From the NCBI GenBank assembly GCA_002239025.1, contig MPNM01000028.1, positions 1 through 33,647 on the forward strand: a stretch of 33,647 nucleotides of DNA, given 5' to 3'. The stretch is from Chloroflexi bacterium bin125. Lineage in GTDB: Bacteria > Chloroflexota > Dehalococcoidia > Bin125. Below, in pieces: positions 1-7,627 of the stretch (the stretch's first letter is position 1; every line of letters begins with the position of its first letter). Under the pieces are notes generated by a model. That model was not told the origin of the DNA. It ran no database searches and was given only the letters and a program-made list of their open reading frames with translations. Position numbers and translations under genes: made by a program.

Positions 1-77
1 ATCCATCACTCCGAGCATCCCTCTCTCCCGACCGGTGTCGGCGCCCGCCGATCACAGGTTCGGGCTTGGCCACCAAG

Positions 78-127
78 TGGTCTGGTTTTAGACCGATCAC
101 TGGCCGAGTTTTAGAGCGATCAATACA
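78..127. mobile_element. probable IS21-family element end (tandem terminal repeats)
   Basis: Two imperfect 22-nt direct repeats lie head to tail with a 23-nt period (78-99 and 101-122). Both have the form TGGYC..GTTTTAGAsCGATCA and match at about 18 of 22 positions. The stretch ends in ACA at 125-127. Tandem repeats of this look next to a terminal TGT/ACA are typical of IS21-family ends, where IstA binds. The transposase genes would lie left of the window, and I see no IstB coding in 1-77. The family assignment is an inference from the pattern. The junction with the coding remnant at 128 supports a real insertion boundary. Confidence 0.5.
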
Positions 128-316
128 GCGCCACGGGGCATGGACTTCCTGTACAGCTTGAACCGACTGAACGTCGCCACATCGCGGGCGCAAGCAATGT
201 GCGTCCTGGTGGGCTCGCCAGCATTGTTCTCTCCTGATTGCAGTACGGAACGGCAGATGCGCCTCGCGAACCCATTTTGTCGGTATCTGGAACTAGCGCT
301 GAGTTTCGAGTTGTGA
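128..316 (+). pseudogene. C-terminal remnant of RecB-like nuclease/superfamily 1 helicase
   Basis: An open frame of 62 codons runs from 128 to a TGA at 314-316 and has no start codon at its left edge. It reads APRGMDFLYSLNRLNVATSR and later RQMRLANPFCRYLELA. This matches my memory of the extreme C-terminus of large TM0106-type RecB-like nuclease/DNA2-like helicases, whose NRLNVATSRA stretch is the last helicase motif (motif VI) with its arginine. A full protein of that family is roughly a thousand residues, so almost everything is missing. The frame starts exactly where the IS21-like end stops, so the gene was probably truncated by the insertion. Whether the rest survives to the left of the window cannot be seen. 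Confidence 0.7.
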
Positions 317-544
317 GTAACCCACCAATCCCAATGTAGCTAAGAGCTTTCGAGTAAACAGTCTCAGTAGACCAGTGAGACACTGTTACATTTTCCGCAC
401 CCCAGTGCGGCGGTGTTCGGTTGATCACGGAGAGTTCCTGTTTCCTCCGTGGCGAGTCCGAGTCTGAGAGCTATCGAATCGGGGCAACGATGCTGATCCC
501 CGGACTCTCCGACAATCGTTGCCACATGGAACGTGGAGCCGAGT
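317..544. other. non-coding spacer with a 9-bp inverted repeat
   Basis: I find no convincing gene here. A 9-bp perfect inverted repeat (GGCAACGAT at 483-491, ATCGTTGCC at 515-523) lies just beyond the stop of the minus-strand JAB gene and could be its 3' hairpin. There is no T-run after it on the minus strand, so a classical intrinsic terminator is not supported. Confidence 0.4.
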
Positions 545-1060
545 TTAGGCTTTTGCCCCGTCTCTACGTCTGATCAGTTCGGCACATGGAGAACTCCCAG
601 GAAACACGAAGGCACCGAATGTCCACGATCCTGATGTGCCACCAATGACTAGCAGGACGGGCTCTGGACACGCGTACTGATCACATTGAGCAATCTCCTG
701 CATTTGTGCACAGTCGCGGGGACTAGACGTCGGCCTCCCACTCGGGTGAAAATGCCACTCTCCCAGGTAGTACAGTCGCTTCCGTTTCCAGTAGCGATTG
801 AGCAGCCGGTTCAGCCCCGCGACGCCCCGAAAGAACCAGATACGTCCCGCCTTGGAATCCGGTGTTGCTGGCAGCGCCTCAACGACCTCCGCGACCGTGT
901 GCCGACGCGTATAGCTCCCAACTAAAATACCCCCGGTCTCGCAGTTCTTAGCCTCTTGACACCATCCAGAGATCTGGACCAATACTTCAGCAGGGATTCG
1001 AATCCCAAATGTCCCGTCTTCGGTCTCACCGAAAAAGTCCGATGTGCCATCAGGCGGCAT
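545..1060 (-). CDS. JAB/JAMM-family isopeptidase, Cap3-like
   Basis: The product is a zinc-dependent JAB1/MPN protease of 171 residues when started at the ATG at 1060-1058. The longer frame would begin at a TTG at 1108, deep inside the upstream gene. The full JAMM motif is visible: Glu41 in CETGGILVG, His103-x-His105 in EWHFHPSG, then ten residues to Asp116 in SSPRD. In type II CBASS and related systems such enzymes (Cap3) cleave the conjugates made by the E2-E1 protein. It overlaps the end of the E2-E1 gene by 11 nt and is the last gene of the operon. It may remove the conjugated partner from targets or process its tail. The family is sure; the role rests on the neighbour. Confidence 0.9.
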   Translation of the reverse strand: MPPDGTSDFFGETEDGTFGIRIPAEVLVQISGWCQEAKNCETGGILVGSYTRRHTVAEVVEALPATPDSKAGRIWFFRGVAGLNRLLNRYWKRKRLYYLGEWHFHPSGRPTSSPRDCAQMQEIAQCDQYACPEPVLLVIGGTSGSWTFGAFVFPGSSPCAELIRRRDGAKA

Positions 1061-2867
1061 TGGTCGTACGCAGTCCAGTGAACTGGCCACATACGTAGAC
1101 CTGCTCAATCACAGAGAAATCACTCACTGTCGGTTTCCGGCTGATTGCGTTTTCAATCGCTTTGATCCCGGCTCCTGCCATCATCCATAGGTCGTCGACC
1201 CTAGCTGGAAAGAGGGGGTGCCAACAGCCAGTACCTTCCCAGGGCATATCGACTCCCCGATTCTCTTCGACTTCCTTGTGCAGCCATGGGCTGACGTCGT
1301 CCCAGTACTGCTCGAACGCAAACTTGGGACCCGTTGAAGCGAAGATGAACATCCTGCGAGCGAACATACCGAGAGACATGGAGACAACAACCGTGTTGTC
1401 AGTGAACTCCAACTCCGAGAGGCTGGCCAAGGCCTCGTCACTCCCAGTGCAGTCAATCACGAGGTCAATACCTGTGGCCCAACGCGCCGACTCCACTTCG
1501 TCAGCTCGTATGTGCTCTGGATATGCGGAGGCTCGGATATGGGGTGATGCGGAGTTGAGTCGCTTTGCTAACTCAACAGCTTTGTTCGCTCCCACAGAAT
1601 TGAGGGTCAAGCTGTGACGCACCATGTTGCCTGCGTTGAAGGTGTCCCCGTCGCAAACGACGATATCGGTTACACCCCCTCGAACGAGCAGTTCACCTAC
1701 TGCGCTTCCTAGCGCACCGGCACCAACCAATGCCACTCTGCAGCCTGCAAGAGTCTGAGCCAAGCGACCTCGCACAGCGAGTTCGTCGGTGCTCCAGTTC
1801 TCAGTGGGTAGCCAGGCGATTGGTCGAGAGTCTTCGAAAGCCTCCTTTCGATCCTGGTACCACAATCCTGTCTCGCTGTCGGGCCGAAATCCCTTCGGGC
1901 CTCGACGCGTCAATACTGGAAGCTCGGCCGCGAGCCAGTGCATCTGCATTGAGTCTCCACCAACCGTCGCCGGCATTGGGAATCCAATCAGGAGCACATG
2001 CTGCTGACTGTCGCGGATCCTTCGGACACCCTTGCGTAACAGCTCGTCGAGGACAATGTCCTGACTGGCAGTAGCGGCCCGCAGCTCTGACCAGGTCATT
2101 GGAGCCTGCCAGGGATCGAGTACGGGCACCGAAGAGACACGAATCCAGAGAGCTGGCGACGAGGTATCTGGACTGCTGCTGAGCAATGAACCCCATTGGA
2201 CATTCCGCAACGGCTTCCTCTTAAGTGTCCTAAACGCCCGAACGACCCTAGTACCGTTTCCAGTTGGAGCCGTTGCAAGGTCAGCTAGGCCTACGCGCTC
2301 TGTGATTCCGGCCCATGCGTCTAGGTCGTCACTCGACTCGCCAAAAGCGATCGGTCCATTTCTGACGGAGCGGAAGTCGGGCAACTCGAACGGTTCACCG
2401 GGCCTAGCGAGATCGTGGGCCGCCGCACGCCGCAGCCACTCGATCGCGCGTCGAACGTGCCACTCAAGTCGCTTATTGGGATCGAATGGTTCGCTGTCGT
2501 AGGCGATCTTCCCAAGTGCCCGCAGGCCAGTGTCTACGCATAAGCGGCCATTCCGCCAATCCGAGTCGCTAGGCTCATCGCCGTTGTAGTTCTGATGCCA
2601 GAATGTGTGTGCTATACCGCCGACTCTTGCGGGATAGAACGCTATCTCGCCCCACGGGTAGCGTGGGGAGGCCTTGACATACCAGTCGGTGATCTTAGGG
2701 ACGTATTCGTTCGGCTCGGTGTCGAGAGTGATCCGAGCATGCATCCACCAGTTCTGTGTGGTCTGCTCCCATTTCCAATCACCTCGGATCGCAAACCCAT
2801 CAACTCTGTCGAGCGCGTCACGACCGGCCCTAAGGGATTCCGAGGGTCCGTCATCATTCTTATGCAA
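1050..2867 (-). CDS. E2-E1 fusion ubiquitin-transfer-like protein, Cap2-like
   Basis: This protein joins an N-terminal E2-like domain (about 45-165) to a C-terminal ThiF/E1 adenylation domain (about 360-600). The likely E2 cysteine is Cys110 in GRLCVDTG. The E1 part shows the nucleotide-binding VALVGAGALGS at 378-388, CDGDTF plus NMVRH at 405-418 and IDCTGSD at 471-477. Its probable catalytic cysteine is Cys548 in GTGCWHP. Domain order, length and the two cysteine positions closely resemble Cap2 of type II CBASS as I remember it (C109 and C548), where it conjugates the CD-NTase C-terminus to target proteins. I chose the TTG at 2867-2865 (605 residues). GGAGGAGG lies five bases before it, and an ATG-less extension to 3011 would overlap the MBL gene by 152 nt. 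The chosen start overlaps the MBL stop by 8 nt, a sign of coupled translation. Confidence 0.9.
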   Translation of the reverse strand: MHKNDDGPSESLRAGRDALDRVDGFAIRGDWKWEQTTQNWWMHARITLDTEPNEYVPKITDWYVKASPRYPWGEIAFYPARVGGIAHTFWHQNYNGDEPSDSDWRNGRLCVDTGLRALGKIAYDSEPFDPNKRLEWHVRRAIEWLRRAAAHDLARPGEPFELPDFRSVRNGPIAFGESSDDLDAWAGITERVGLADLATAPTGNGTRVVRAFRTLKRKPLRNVQWGSLLSSSPDTSSPALWIRVSSVPVLDPWQAPMTWSELRAATASQDIVLDELLRKGVRRIRDSQQHVLLIGFPMPATVGGDSMQMHWLAAELPVLTRRGPKGFRPDSETGLWYQDRKEAFEDSRPIAWLPTENWSTDELAVRGRLAQTLAGCRVALVGAGALGSAVGELLVRGGVTDIVVCDGDTFNAGNMVRHSLTLNSVGANKAVELAKRLNSASPHIRASAYPEHIRADEVESARWATGIDLVIDCTGSDEALASLSELEFTDNTVVVSMSLGMFARRMFIFASTGPKFAFEQYWDDVSPWLHKEVEENRGVDMPWEGTGCWHPLFPARVDDLWMMAGAGIKAIENAISRKPTVSDFSVIEQVYVCGQFTGLRTTNAA

Positions 2868-4002
2868 ATCGGCCTCCTCCAATGCGCGATGGCCTGTTCC
2901 TCGGCGTGTAGCCCTGTGCGCCGCCGCCCGTTGCAGTTGAACCCTTCTCCACAGTGGTTCCGGAATCGTCGATCGTGACGATAAGTGGCACTGGAGACGA
3001 GGCAGATTCATGCTCCATCGTCACGTGGAGTTCGCCGCCATGAATCCGACAGACCCTCCGGTAGTAAGCGGCCGCCTGCCTGTGCGGTGGCTGGTCGGTG
3101 TCCTCGTCCGGAATCGGTTCGCTGGATGAGATCGCGATGCCTCCCGGCTGGCCTTGATCCTCGAGCAGCCAGGCAACGTCCTTCACAGGAGCCGTCTCCT
3201 CCTTGCCCTTCTCCGGCCCAAGAGAGAGGTAAGAGCAGTGGTGGGGTACCTTAAAGACGTCCCATTTCAATCTATCGTCATTCCCATGCGACCGAGTCAC
3301 CTGGACAATCTGCTCCAGAATCTCATGTGGAGCGTCGCTGTTGAATAGCACCTGGGTTTCACTGGCTCCGGCGTCGAAGGTAGCTTGGAGGACAATCGCC
3401 TTAGAGTTCCGGTCCACGACCTTTCCGTCTTCCTTGTCGGCAAAAGGCGAGTGAACGAAGAACTCGACGCCGTCTCGGTGTTTGTCGTAGCTCGGAACTA
3501 GCTCACCAGCGTCCGTGATTAGATGCCGCCGAGAATCGACTGTGAGATCGTGTTCCTCGAGCCAATCCTTTAGTGCTTCTGGACGGGAGAAGACCCGAAT
3601 CCCGGAGCCTTCCTTCAATCGATACCGCGCCTCTGCTTGGACGATACGACCCTCCTCGCTGAGACTATCCTTGCTCTCCGTAATCGCCGCCGCTGGAACC
3701 CAAAGGTCCTCGATTTTCACGCGTTCGCCACCTTGGTACTTGGTGGCGTGTTCGAGGTAGAAGAATTCCGCCGTACCCTGGATATGGTCTTGATCCAGGT
3801 GCGTGAGCGCCAACACGTCCACGCCTTCTCGATCGAGTTCATCCAGCCGTTCGCGAACCGCTTTGGACAAGTCGATCCTCTTATCATCGTCATCATCGGG
3901 GTTTCTTGTGTCAGCGAAGTCAATGAGCAAGAAAGACCTAGAATCCACCTCCATCTGACATGAATCGGCGTTGCCCAGCGGGTAAAACGTGAGCATGTGC
4001 AT
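2860..4002 (-). CDS. MBL-fold hydrolase, ComEC/Rec2-like, first gene of the E2-E1/JAB operon
   Basis: A 380-residue metallo-beta-lactamase-fold protein. The metal motif is HLDQDH in LALTHLDQDHIQG (near residue 67). LFNSDAP and VPHHCSYLS further on match the SDAP and PHHGS-type elements of the ComEC-like branch, many of which act on nucleic acids or nucleotides. There is no signal peptide or membrane segment, so it should be cytosolic. The start is firm: AGGAGG at 4007-4013 precedes the ATG. The last 30 residues are rich in Gly, Pro and Arg and end in IGGGRFA, so the tail is probably disordered. It occupies the place a CD-NTase holds in CBASS. It may be the effector nuclease, a nucleotide-processing enzyme, or the substrate that the E2-E1 protein attaches to targets. 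The substrate is unknown. Confidence 0.85.
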   Translation of the reverse strand: MHMLTFYPLGNADSCQMEVDSRSFLLIDFADTRNPDDDDDKRIDLSKAVRERLDELDREGVDVLALTHLDQDHIQGTAEFFYLEHATKYQGGERVKIEDLWVPAAAITESKDSLSEEGRIVQAEARYRLKEGSGIRVFSRPEALKDWLEEHDLTVDSRRHLITDAGELVPSYDKHRDGVEFFVHSPFADKEDGKVVDRNSKAIVLQATFDAGASETQVLFNSDAPHEILEQIVQVTRSHGNDDRLKWDVFKVPHHCSYLSLGPEKGKEETAPVKDVAWLLEDQGQPGGIAISSSEPIPDEDTDQPPHRQAAAYYRRVCRIHGGELHVTMEHESASSPVPLIVTIDDSGTTVEKGSTATGGGAQGYTPRNRPSRIGGGRFA

Positions 4003-4424
4003 CCGGTCCTCCTAGCTGCTTCGGCTACTGCCGCGTGAGCGGATACAGCAGCATCATGGCTGGACATAATGGTAGCAGCTTTCTTCAGGCTTAGAGTGCT
4101 GGCATTTGCCAGTCACAGCTTCAGCCTAAGAGTGAAGAAGAAGCAAGACAGGCCTTCAGGCGGACCTCTATCATCAGTACGAGCGCTCTCAAAGCGCCCC
4201 ACTGAGAGCGAGGACGTACTTTGATCGTCGACTCGCGAACTCCCACCGCGTGGCAGCCATTCGCCCCTTCGAGATTGTCCAAACCGGTCTCCCTTTCTCT
4301 GGCGCCCACTTTGCCTCATTCTTCACCCTGCGCCCAGCTTGAGGAGACCGGACGAATCGCGAATCTGAGTGACCGCGCTCTGCTGCTGGGCGAGGCCTCT
4401 TCGACACAGCGGAGTCGGTGAGGC
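4003..4424. promoter_or_regulatory. divergent control region between MBL operon and HTH-peptidase gene
   Basis: This 422-bp region must hold both promoters. Two imperfect direct repeats of 16 nt, CTTCAGGCTTAGAGTG at 4083-4098 and CTTCAGCCTAAGAGTG at 4119-4134, agree at 14 positions and are 36 bp apart. They are good candidates for binding sites of the HTH protein encoded at 4425. A perfect 8-bp inverted repeat (CGCTCTCA at 4184-4191, TGAGAGCG at 4203-4210) lies further right. I could not assign -35/-10 boxes with confidence and see no gene here. Confidence 0.45.
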
Positions 4425-5507
4425 ATGGCGAATCCACAAAAGCGTCCCTCAGTAGGGGAGACAATGGCGCCCGGCGCCCTGCTTCGCGCCGAGCTTAGTA
4501 AGCGCCATATGAGCCAATCCGAGTTGGCCCGGAGGATGGGCCGGCCGGCTCAGTCAATCAACGAAATCATCAATGACAAGAAGGCAATAACCGAGGAGAC
4601 TGCTTTGGAGTTGGAGCGGGTGTTGGGAACGCCTGCTTACGACTGGGTCGCACGGCAGGGGGCCTATCGGCTTGCGCTAGCTCGCCAAGTGGAACTTGAA
4701 GCTTTTGAAAGACAATCGGCCTGGCTCGAGCGTTTTCCTGTAAGAGAGATGGAGCGGCGGCAGTGGATTCCGCTCCAGCGTGAACCTTCTGATCAGGTAC
4801 GGTCGCTGCTGCAGTACTTCGGCCTCGCAACCTTCTCCGCTCTGGATGTCCACCAAGCTGCAGTCGGATTCCGCCTGAAGGGTAGCCATCGTCTGGACTA
4901 CGGCGCGCTCTTGGCCTGGATGAGGAAGGGCGAACTTGAAGGCGCGAAGTTGAAGACAGCTGACTTCAACAGAGGCCGATTCCAGCAGGCATTAGTCCTA
5001 GCACGAAACCTGACGAATCATCCTCCGCATCTTGCGTGGCCTGAGGTGCAACGAAGCTGCGCGCGCGCCGGCGTTGCCGCTGTCGTCGTCAAGGAGTTTG
5101 ACAGAATGGGCGCCAACGGAGTCGCACGATGGCTAACCCCACGGAAAGCGCTGATTCAGCTCAACCTGCGTTATCGATGGGCGGATGTTTTCTGGTTCAC
5201 GTTCTTCCACGAAGCGGCGCACATTCTGATGCATGAGTCTCGGCGAGTAATTGTCGAACTTGATGGCAACCCTCATCACGACGCACGCGAGGCAGAGGCC
5301 AATCACATGGCTGAGGAGCTATTGATTCCGGCAGACGACTGGGAACGATTCGTCCTGCATTCAGAGTTCGATCAGCAGTCAATCGTCGAATCCGCTATTG
5401 CTATTGGGGTCCACCCTGGAATCGTGGTCGGTCGACTTCAGCATCTGGGCCTAGTGCCTTGGCGTTCGAACCTCAACTCGCTTCGAGGTCGCTTGAGTTG
5501 GGTTTGA
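4425..5507 (+). CDS. XRE/HigA-like HTH fused to ImmA/IrrE metallopeptidase
   Basis: A 360-residue two-domain protein. Residues about 16-75 form a HigA-type helix-turn-helix (LLRAELSKRHMSQSELARRM, then PAQSINEIINDKK). The C-terminal half carries the zinc-protease motif HEAAH at 262-266 with a downstream glutamate in EAEANHMAEELLIP, as in ImmA/IrrE (DUF955) proteins. Known members cleave repressors after DNA damage or phage signals. In some CBASS loci the separate pair CapH (HTH) and CapP (metallopeptidase) controls the operon. It is transcribed away from the MBL/E2-E1/JAB operon across a 422-bp region with candidate operators, so it most likely regulates that operon. An alternative is a stand-alone HigA-like antitoxin relative, but no HigB toxin is adjacent. 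Start: ATG at 4425 with GTGAGG upstream; a later ATG at 4464 is possible. Confidence 0.88.
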   Translation: MANPQKRPSVGETMAPGALLRAELSKRHMSQSELARRMGRPAQSINEIINDKKAITEETALELERVLGTPAYDWVARQGAYRLALARQVELEAFERQSAWLERFPVREMERRQWIPLQREPSDQVRSLLQYFGLATFSALDVHQAAVGFRLKGSHRLDYGALLAWMRKGELEGAKLKTADFNRGRFQQALVLARNLTNHPPHLAWPEVQRSCARAGVAAVVVKEFDRMGANGVARWLTPRKALIQLNLRYRWADVFWFTFFHEAAHILMHESRRVIVELDGNPHHDAREAEANHMAEELLIPADDWERFVLHSEFDQQSIVESAIAIGVHPGIVVGRLQHLGLVPWRSNLNSLRGRLSWV

Positions 5508-5804
5508 TGGCAGCACTCAGGCAGCCTAGATCTCCATCGCGCCAATCCGTAGCCAGCGCACCTTGTGTCCCGGCTAGAAGACACCCATCGAATCGTCAAC
5601 TCCGACTGTTCCTCGTAGACACGGTGACCTGGCAAGGATGGCGGCCTTGCAACCAGTGATTTCGAGATCGAGTTGGAAGCGGAAACTGTCGGTGTTGCAC
5701 TTCCCGAGCTGCACGCGGACGATCCCGTGTACGCCGATTCGCCAACCGAGCGCCTAGACGAAGAGTGTGATGGCCGTTACGGAGGGAGTTGATGATGCTC
5801 GTTG
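5508..5804. other. intergenic spacer between convergent genes
   Basis: No gene is supported. A short open stretch (about 5640-5791, plus strand) would encode an acidic peptide ending at a TGA at 5789-5791, but it has no start codon in frame. It could be a leftover gene end. I see no clear terminator for either flanking gene. Confidence 0.3.
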
Positions 5805-7001
5805 CTAAAGAAAGGCCTCTTGATCGAAATGAAAATCAGGAAACGGCAAATCCGGCGGTTCGGTGGCGCCGTCTTCGTAGTATGACCTAATCGCCAAATC
5901 ACACTGCAAGTAACCCCAATTGATGAGCATGGCCTTTTCCTCGACGCTGAAAGGATTCAAACGTGTTCGTATCGCACCAATGCGGGAAATCCACCCTTCT
6001 CCGATCGTAAAGGGTGACTCCAGTGGATATCGCACCGGAGATGTGCGAATGGTCCACATCGCGCCTCGCTTATCGCCATTTTCCAATTGGCCGACTAGGT
6101 CTTGGCGGCGTAGAGCTCTGCTTTGTTCAACCGCAATGTCGATCGGCCGCTTCGTTCGCTGCAAGAGCCTGCCGATCAGGCCGACTTGTCGTTCGGCATC
6201 GAGCGGAGCGCTTGCATCTGACACGAAAAGCGTCCCAAAAGATCGAATAGCATGGGTACCGAGGTTGTCGTACAAACCACCATCGGCGAGCGAGATCGAC
6301 TTCTTGAGGTCGACTCGATCAAACAGGTCTGCGAATTGCGTGCGGCGAAAGTCGTTCGGATCCAGTGCAATCACGACAGGGGCGAAGAACAGTGGGAACG
6401 ATGACGAGGCAGCGATGACATCCGACATCCGAACTTCTGGGCGCTCTACGGAGCCGAGTCTGTAGGTCCTCATCCGGGACTTGGAGAAGGTCCAGTTGCG
6501 ACCAGTTTCCATGTGGGCCGCATTGAAGACGAACTCCGGCGAGTCTGGCAGGTCCTGCAAGGTCTGTCTTCCCACCAGTCCTCGCTCATACTGCAGGGAG
6601 AGCAAGTTTACGCGCGGCAGAAAATTGCTGACGGCAGCACAATAGTCGACATGCCGATTGCAGAACTTCCATATCGGCTCAACCACGACTTCGTGGAAGT
6701 TCGTTGCGACCTCTTCGTTGAACGATAGGCTCGACCAATGAACTGCCATCAGCCCCGACAGGATTGAGCCGCCGGAAACGGACGAGATTGTGTCCAATCG
6801 TGGAAGCAGTCCCAACTCGTTCAATCTCCAAGTGGCACCAAGGTGGAACAGGGTCGCACGGAAGCCCCCGCCTGAAAGAGCCAAGCCAATCCGGCCAGCA
6901 TCGTCAGCAATAGGTCGGTCAGCCGGGCGCAGATCGATCAAGTGCTTTCCCCAATTCCTCCACGCCCCATAGCTGCGCTTGAGCTTACCTTTGGCATGCA
7001 C
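5805..7001 (-). CDS. patatin-like phospholipase
   Basis: A 398-residue patatin-family lipid hydrolase. The oxyanion-hole motif GGGFR is at 44-48. The nucleophile Ser76 sits in ISSVSGGS, where the first Gly of GxSxG is Ser, as in many bacterial patatins. The catalytic aspartate is Asp240 in LADGGLYDN. No signal peptide is evident, so it acts inside the cell, presumably on membrane phospholipids. Patatins (CapV) are well-known membrane-degrading effectors of CBASS. This gene lies beside an E2-E1/JAB operon but is transcribed separately and is separated from it by the HTH-peptidase gene, so a link is only suggestive. The frame starts with GTG at 7001 and has a weak ribosome-binding site, so the start is uncertain. 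Confidence 0.9.
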   Translation of the reverse strand: MHAKGKLKRSYGAWRNWGKHLIDLRPADRPIADDAGRIGLALSGGGFRATLFHLGATWRLNELGLLPRLDTISSVSGGSILSGLMAVHWSSLSFNEEVATNFHEVVVEPIWKFCNRHVDYCAAVSNFLPRVNLLSLQYERGLVGRQTLQDLPDSPEFVFNAAHMETGRNWTFSKSRMRTYRLGSVERPEVRMSDVIAASSSFPLFFAPVVIALDPNDFRRTQFADLFDRVDLKKSISLADGGLYDNLGTHAIRSFGTLFVSDASAPLDAERQVGLIGRLLQRTKRPIDIAVEQSRALRRQDLVGQLENGDKRGAMWTIRTSPVRYPLESPFTIGEGWISRIGAIRTRLNPFSVEEKAMLINWGYLQCDLAIRSYYEDGATEPPDLPFPDFHFDQEAFL

Positions 7002-7627
7002 CAGCGCCTAATCATGCTGGCCAATAAGACTCCGTTTCTACGCTCGAGTGCTTTCCCCGATCGCACCGATCTAGCCCGATGTTGAACATGAGGCCTACGC
7101 GACCACATCGCTTCCCCTTTGCTGCCCCACTCGACCCATCCTTGACTCTGCCGAGAGAGACCCCCCGCCTGTCAGACCAGCTGCGCCTATATCGCCACCT
7201 CCCAAACGAAAGTTCGCAGTACAGTCCCTCTTGGCCTACCACTCTTATTTTTCTTATGTTGAGCAAATCTTTGTGTTCAGTTTGATGGAGTCGGTAGCGG
7301 GGCTGGTCTGGGTTTCCTGGCCTACTGTGTTTGACCGGGTTGTTGTTCGGATGACCACCTACTGAATCTGCTCGGGCACGTGTCTCGCTGCCAACTGATT
7401 TCGCGTGTCTTTGACACGATCGCAACGAAGCCAGGTCTTGGCGGCGATTGGCGGAGGTCACCTGGGAAGTCCTGAACTGAACGTCTCTGACTCCGGTCAG
7501 CTTGCGCTGGTTGAGCTCCAACGAGAAACGGGACCTAGTACCCGACCGAGCCGGTGGTCTACCGTCATGCGTGCGACCCCAGCACTCCACTGACCGCCGA
7601 GTCTCACACCCAGATTGCGCCAACCAG
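7002..7627. other. 626-bp spacer between divergent patatin and cbiB genes
   Basis: A long open frame on the minus strand (7012-7623) has an amino-acid make-up unlike a folded protein, rich in Arg, Ser and Gly with no recognisable motif, so I treat it as chance. The AT-rich stretch around 7245-7285 is the most promoter-like part. I looked for a B12 box ahead of cbiB and did not find one. No RNA gene or repeat stands out. Confidence 0.4.

Noticed and set aside
4425-5507. HigB/HigA toxin-antitoxin pair
   Set aside because: The HTH part is HigA-like, but no small RelE-type toxin gene is adjacent and the protein carries a full ImmA/IrrE peptidase domain.
5640-5791. acidic short open frame after the HTH-ImmA/IrrE gene
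   Set aside because: No start codon in frame and no recognisable motif; perhaps a remnant, but not supportable as a gene.
7012-7623. 203-codon open frame on the minus strand between patatin and cbiB
   Set aside because: Composition is rich in Arg, Ser and Gly with no motif or pattern of secondary structure, it overlaps the start region of cbiB, and it has no clear ribosome-binding site.
7300-7627. second cobalamin riboswitch ahead of cbiB
   Set aside because: No B12 box (GCCACTG-type) or GAGCCAGGAGACC-like 3' element is visible on the plus strand; the short AGCCAGGTC match at about 7428 stands alone.
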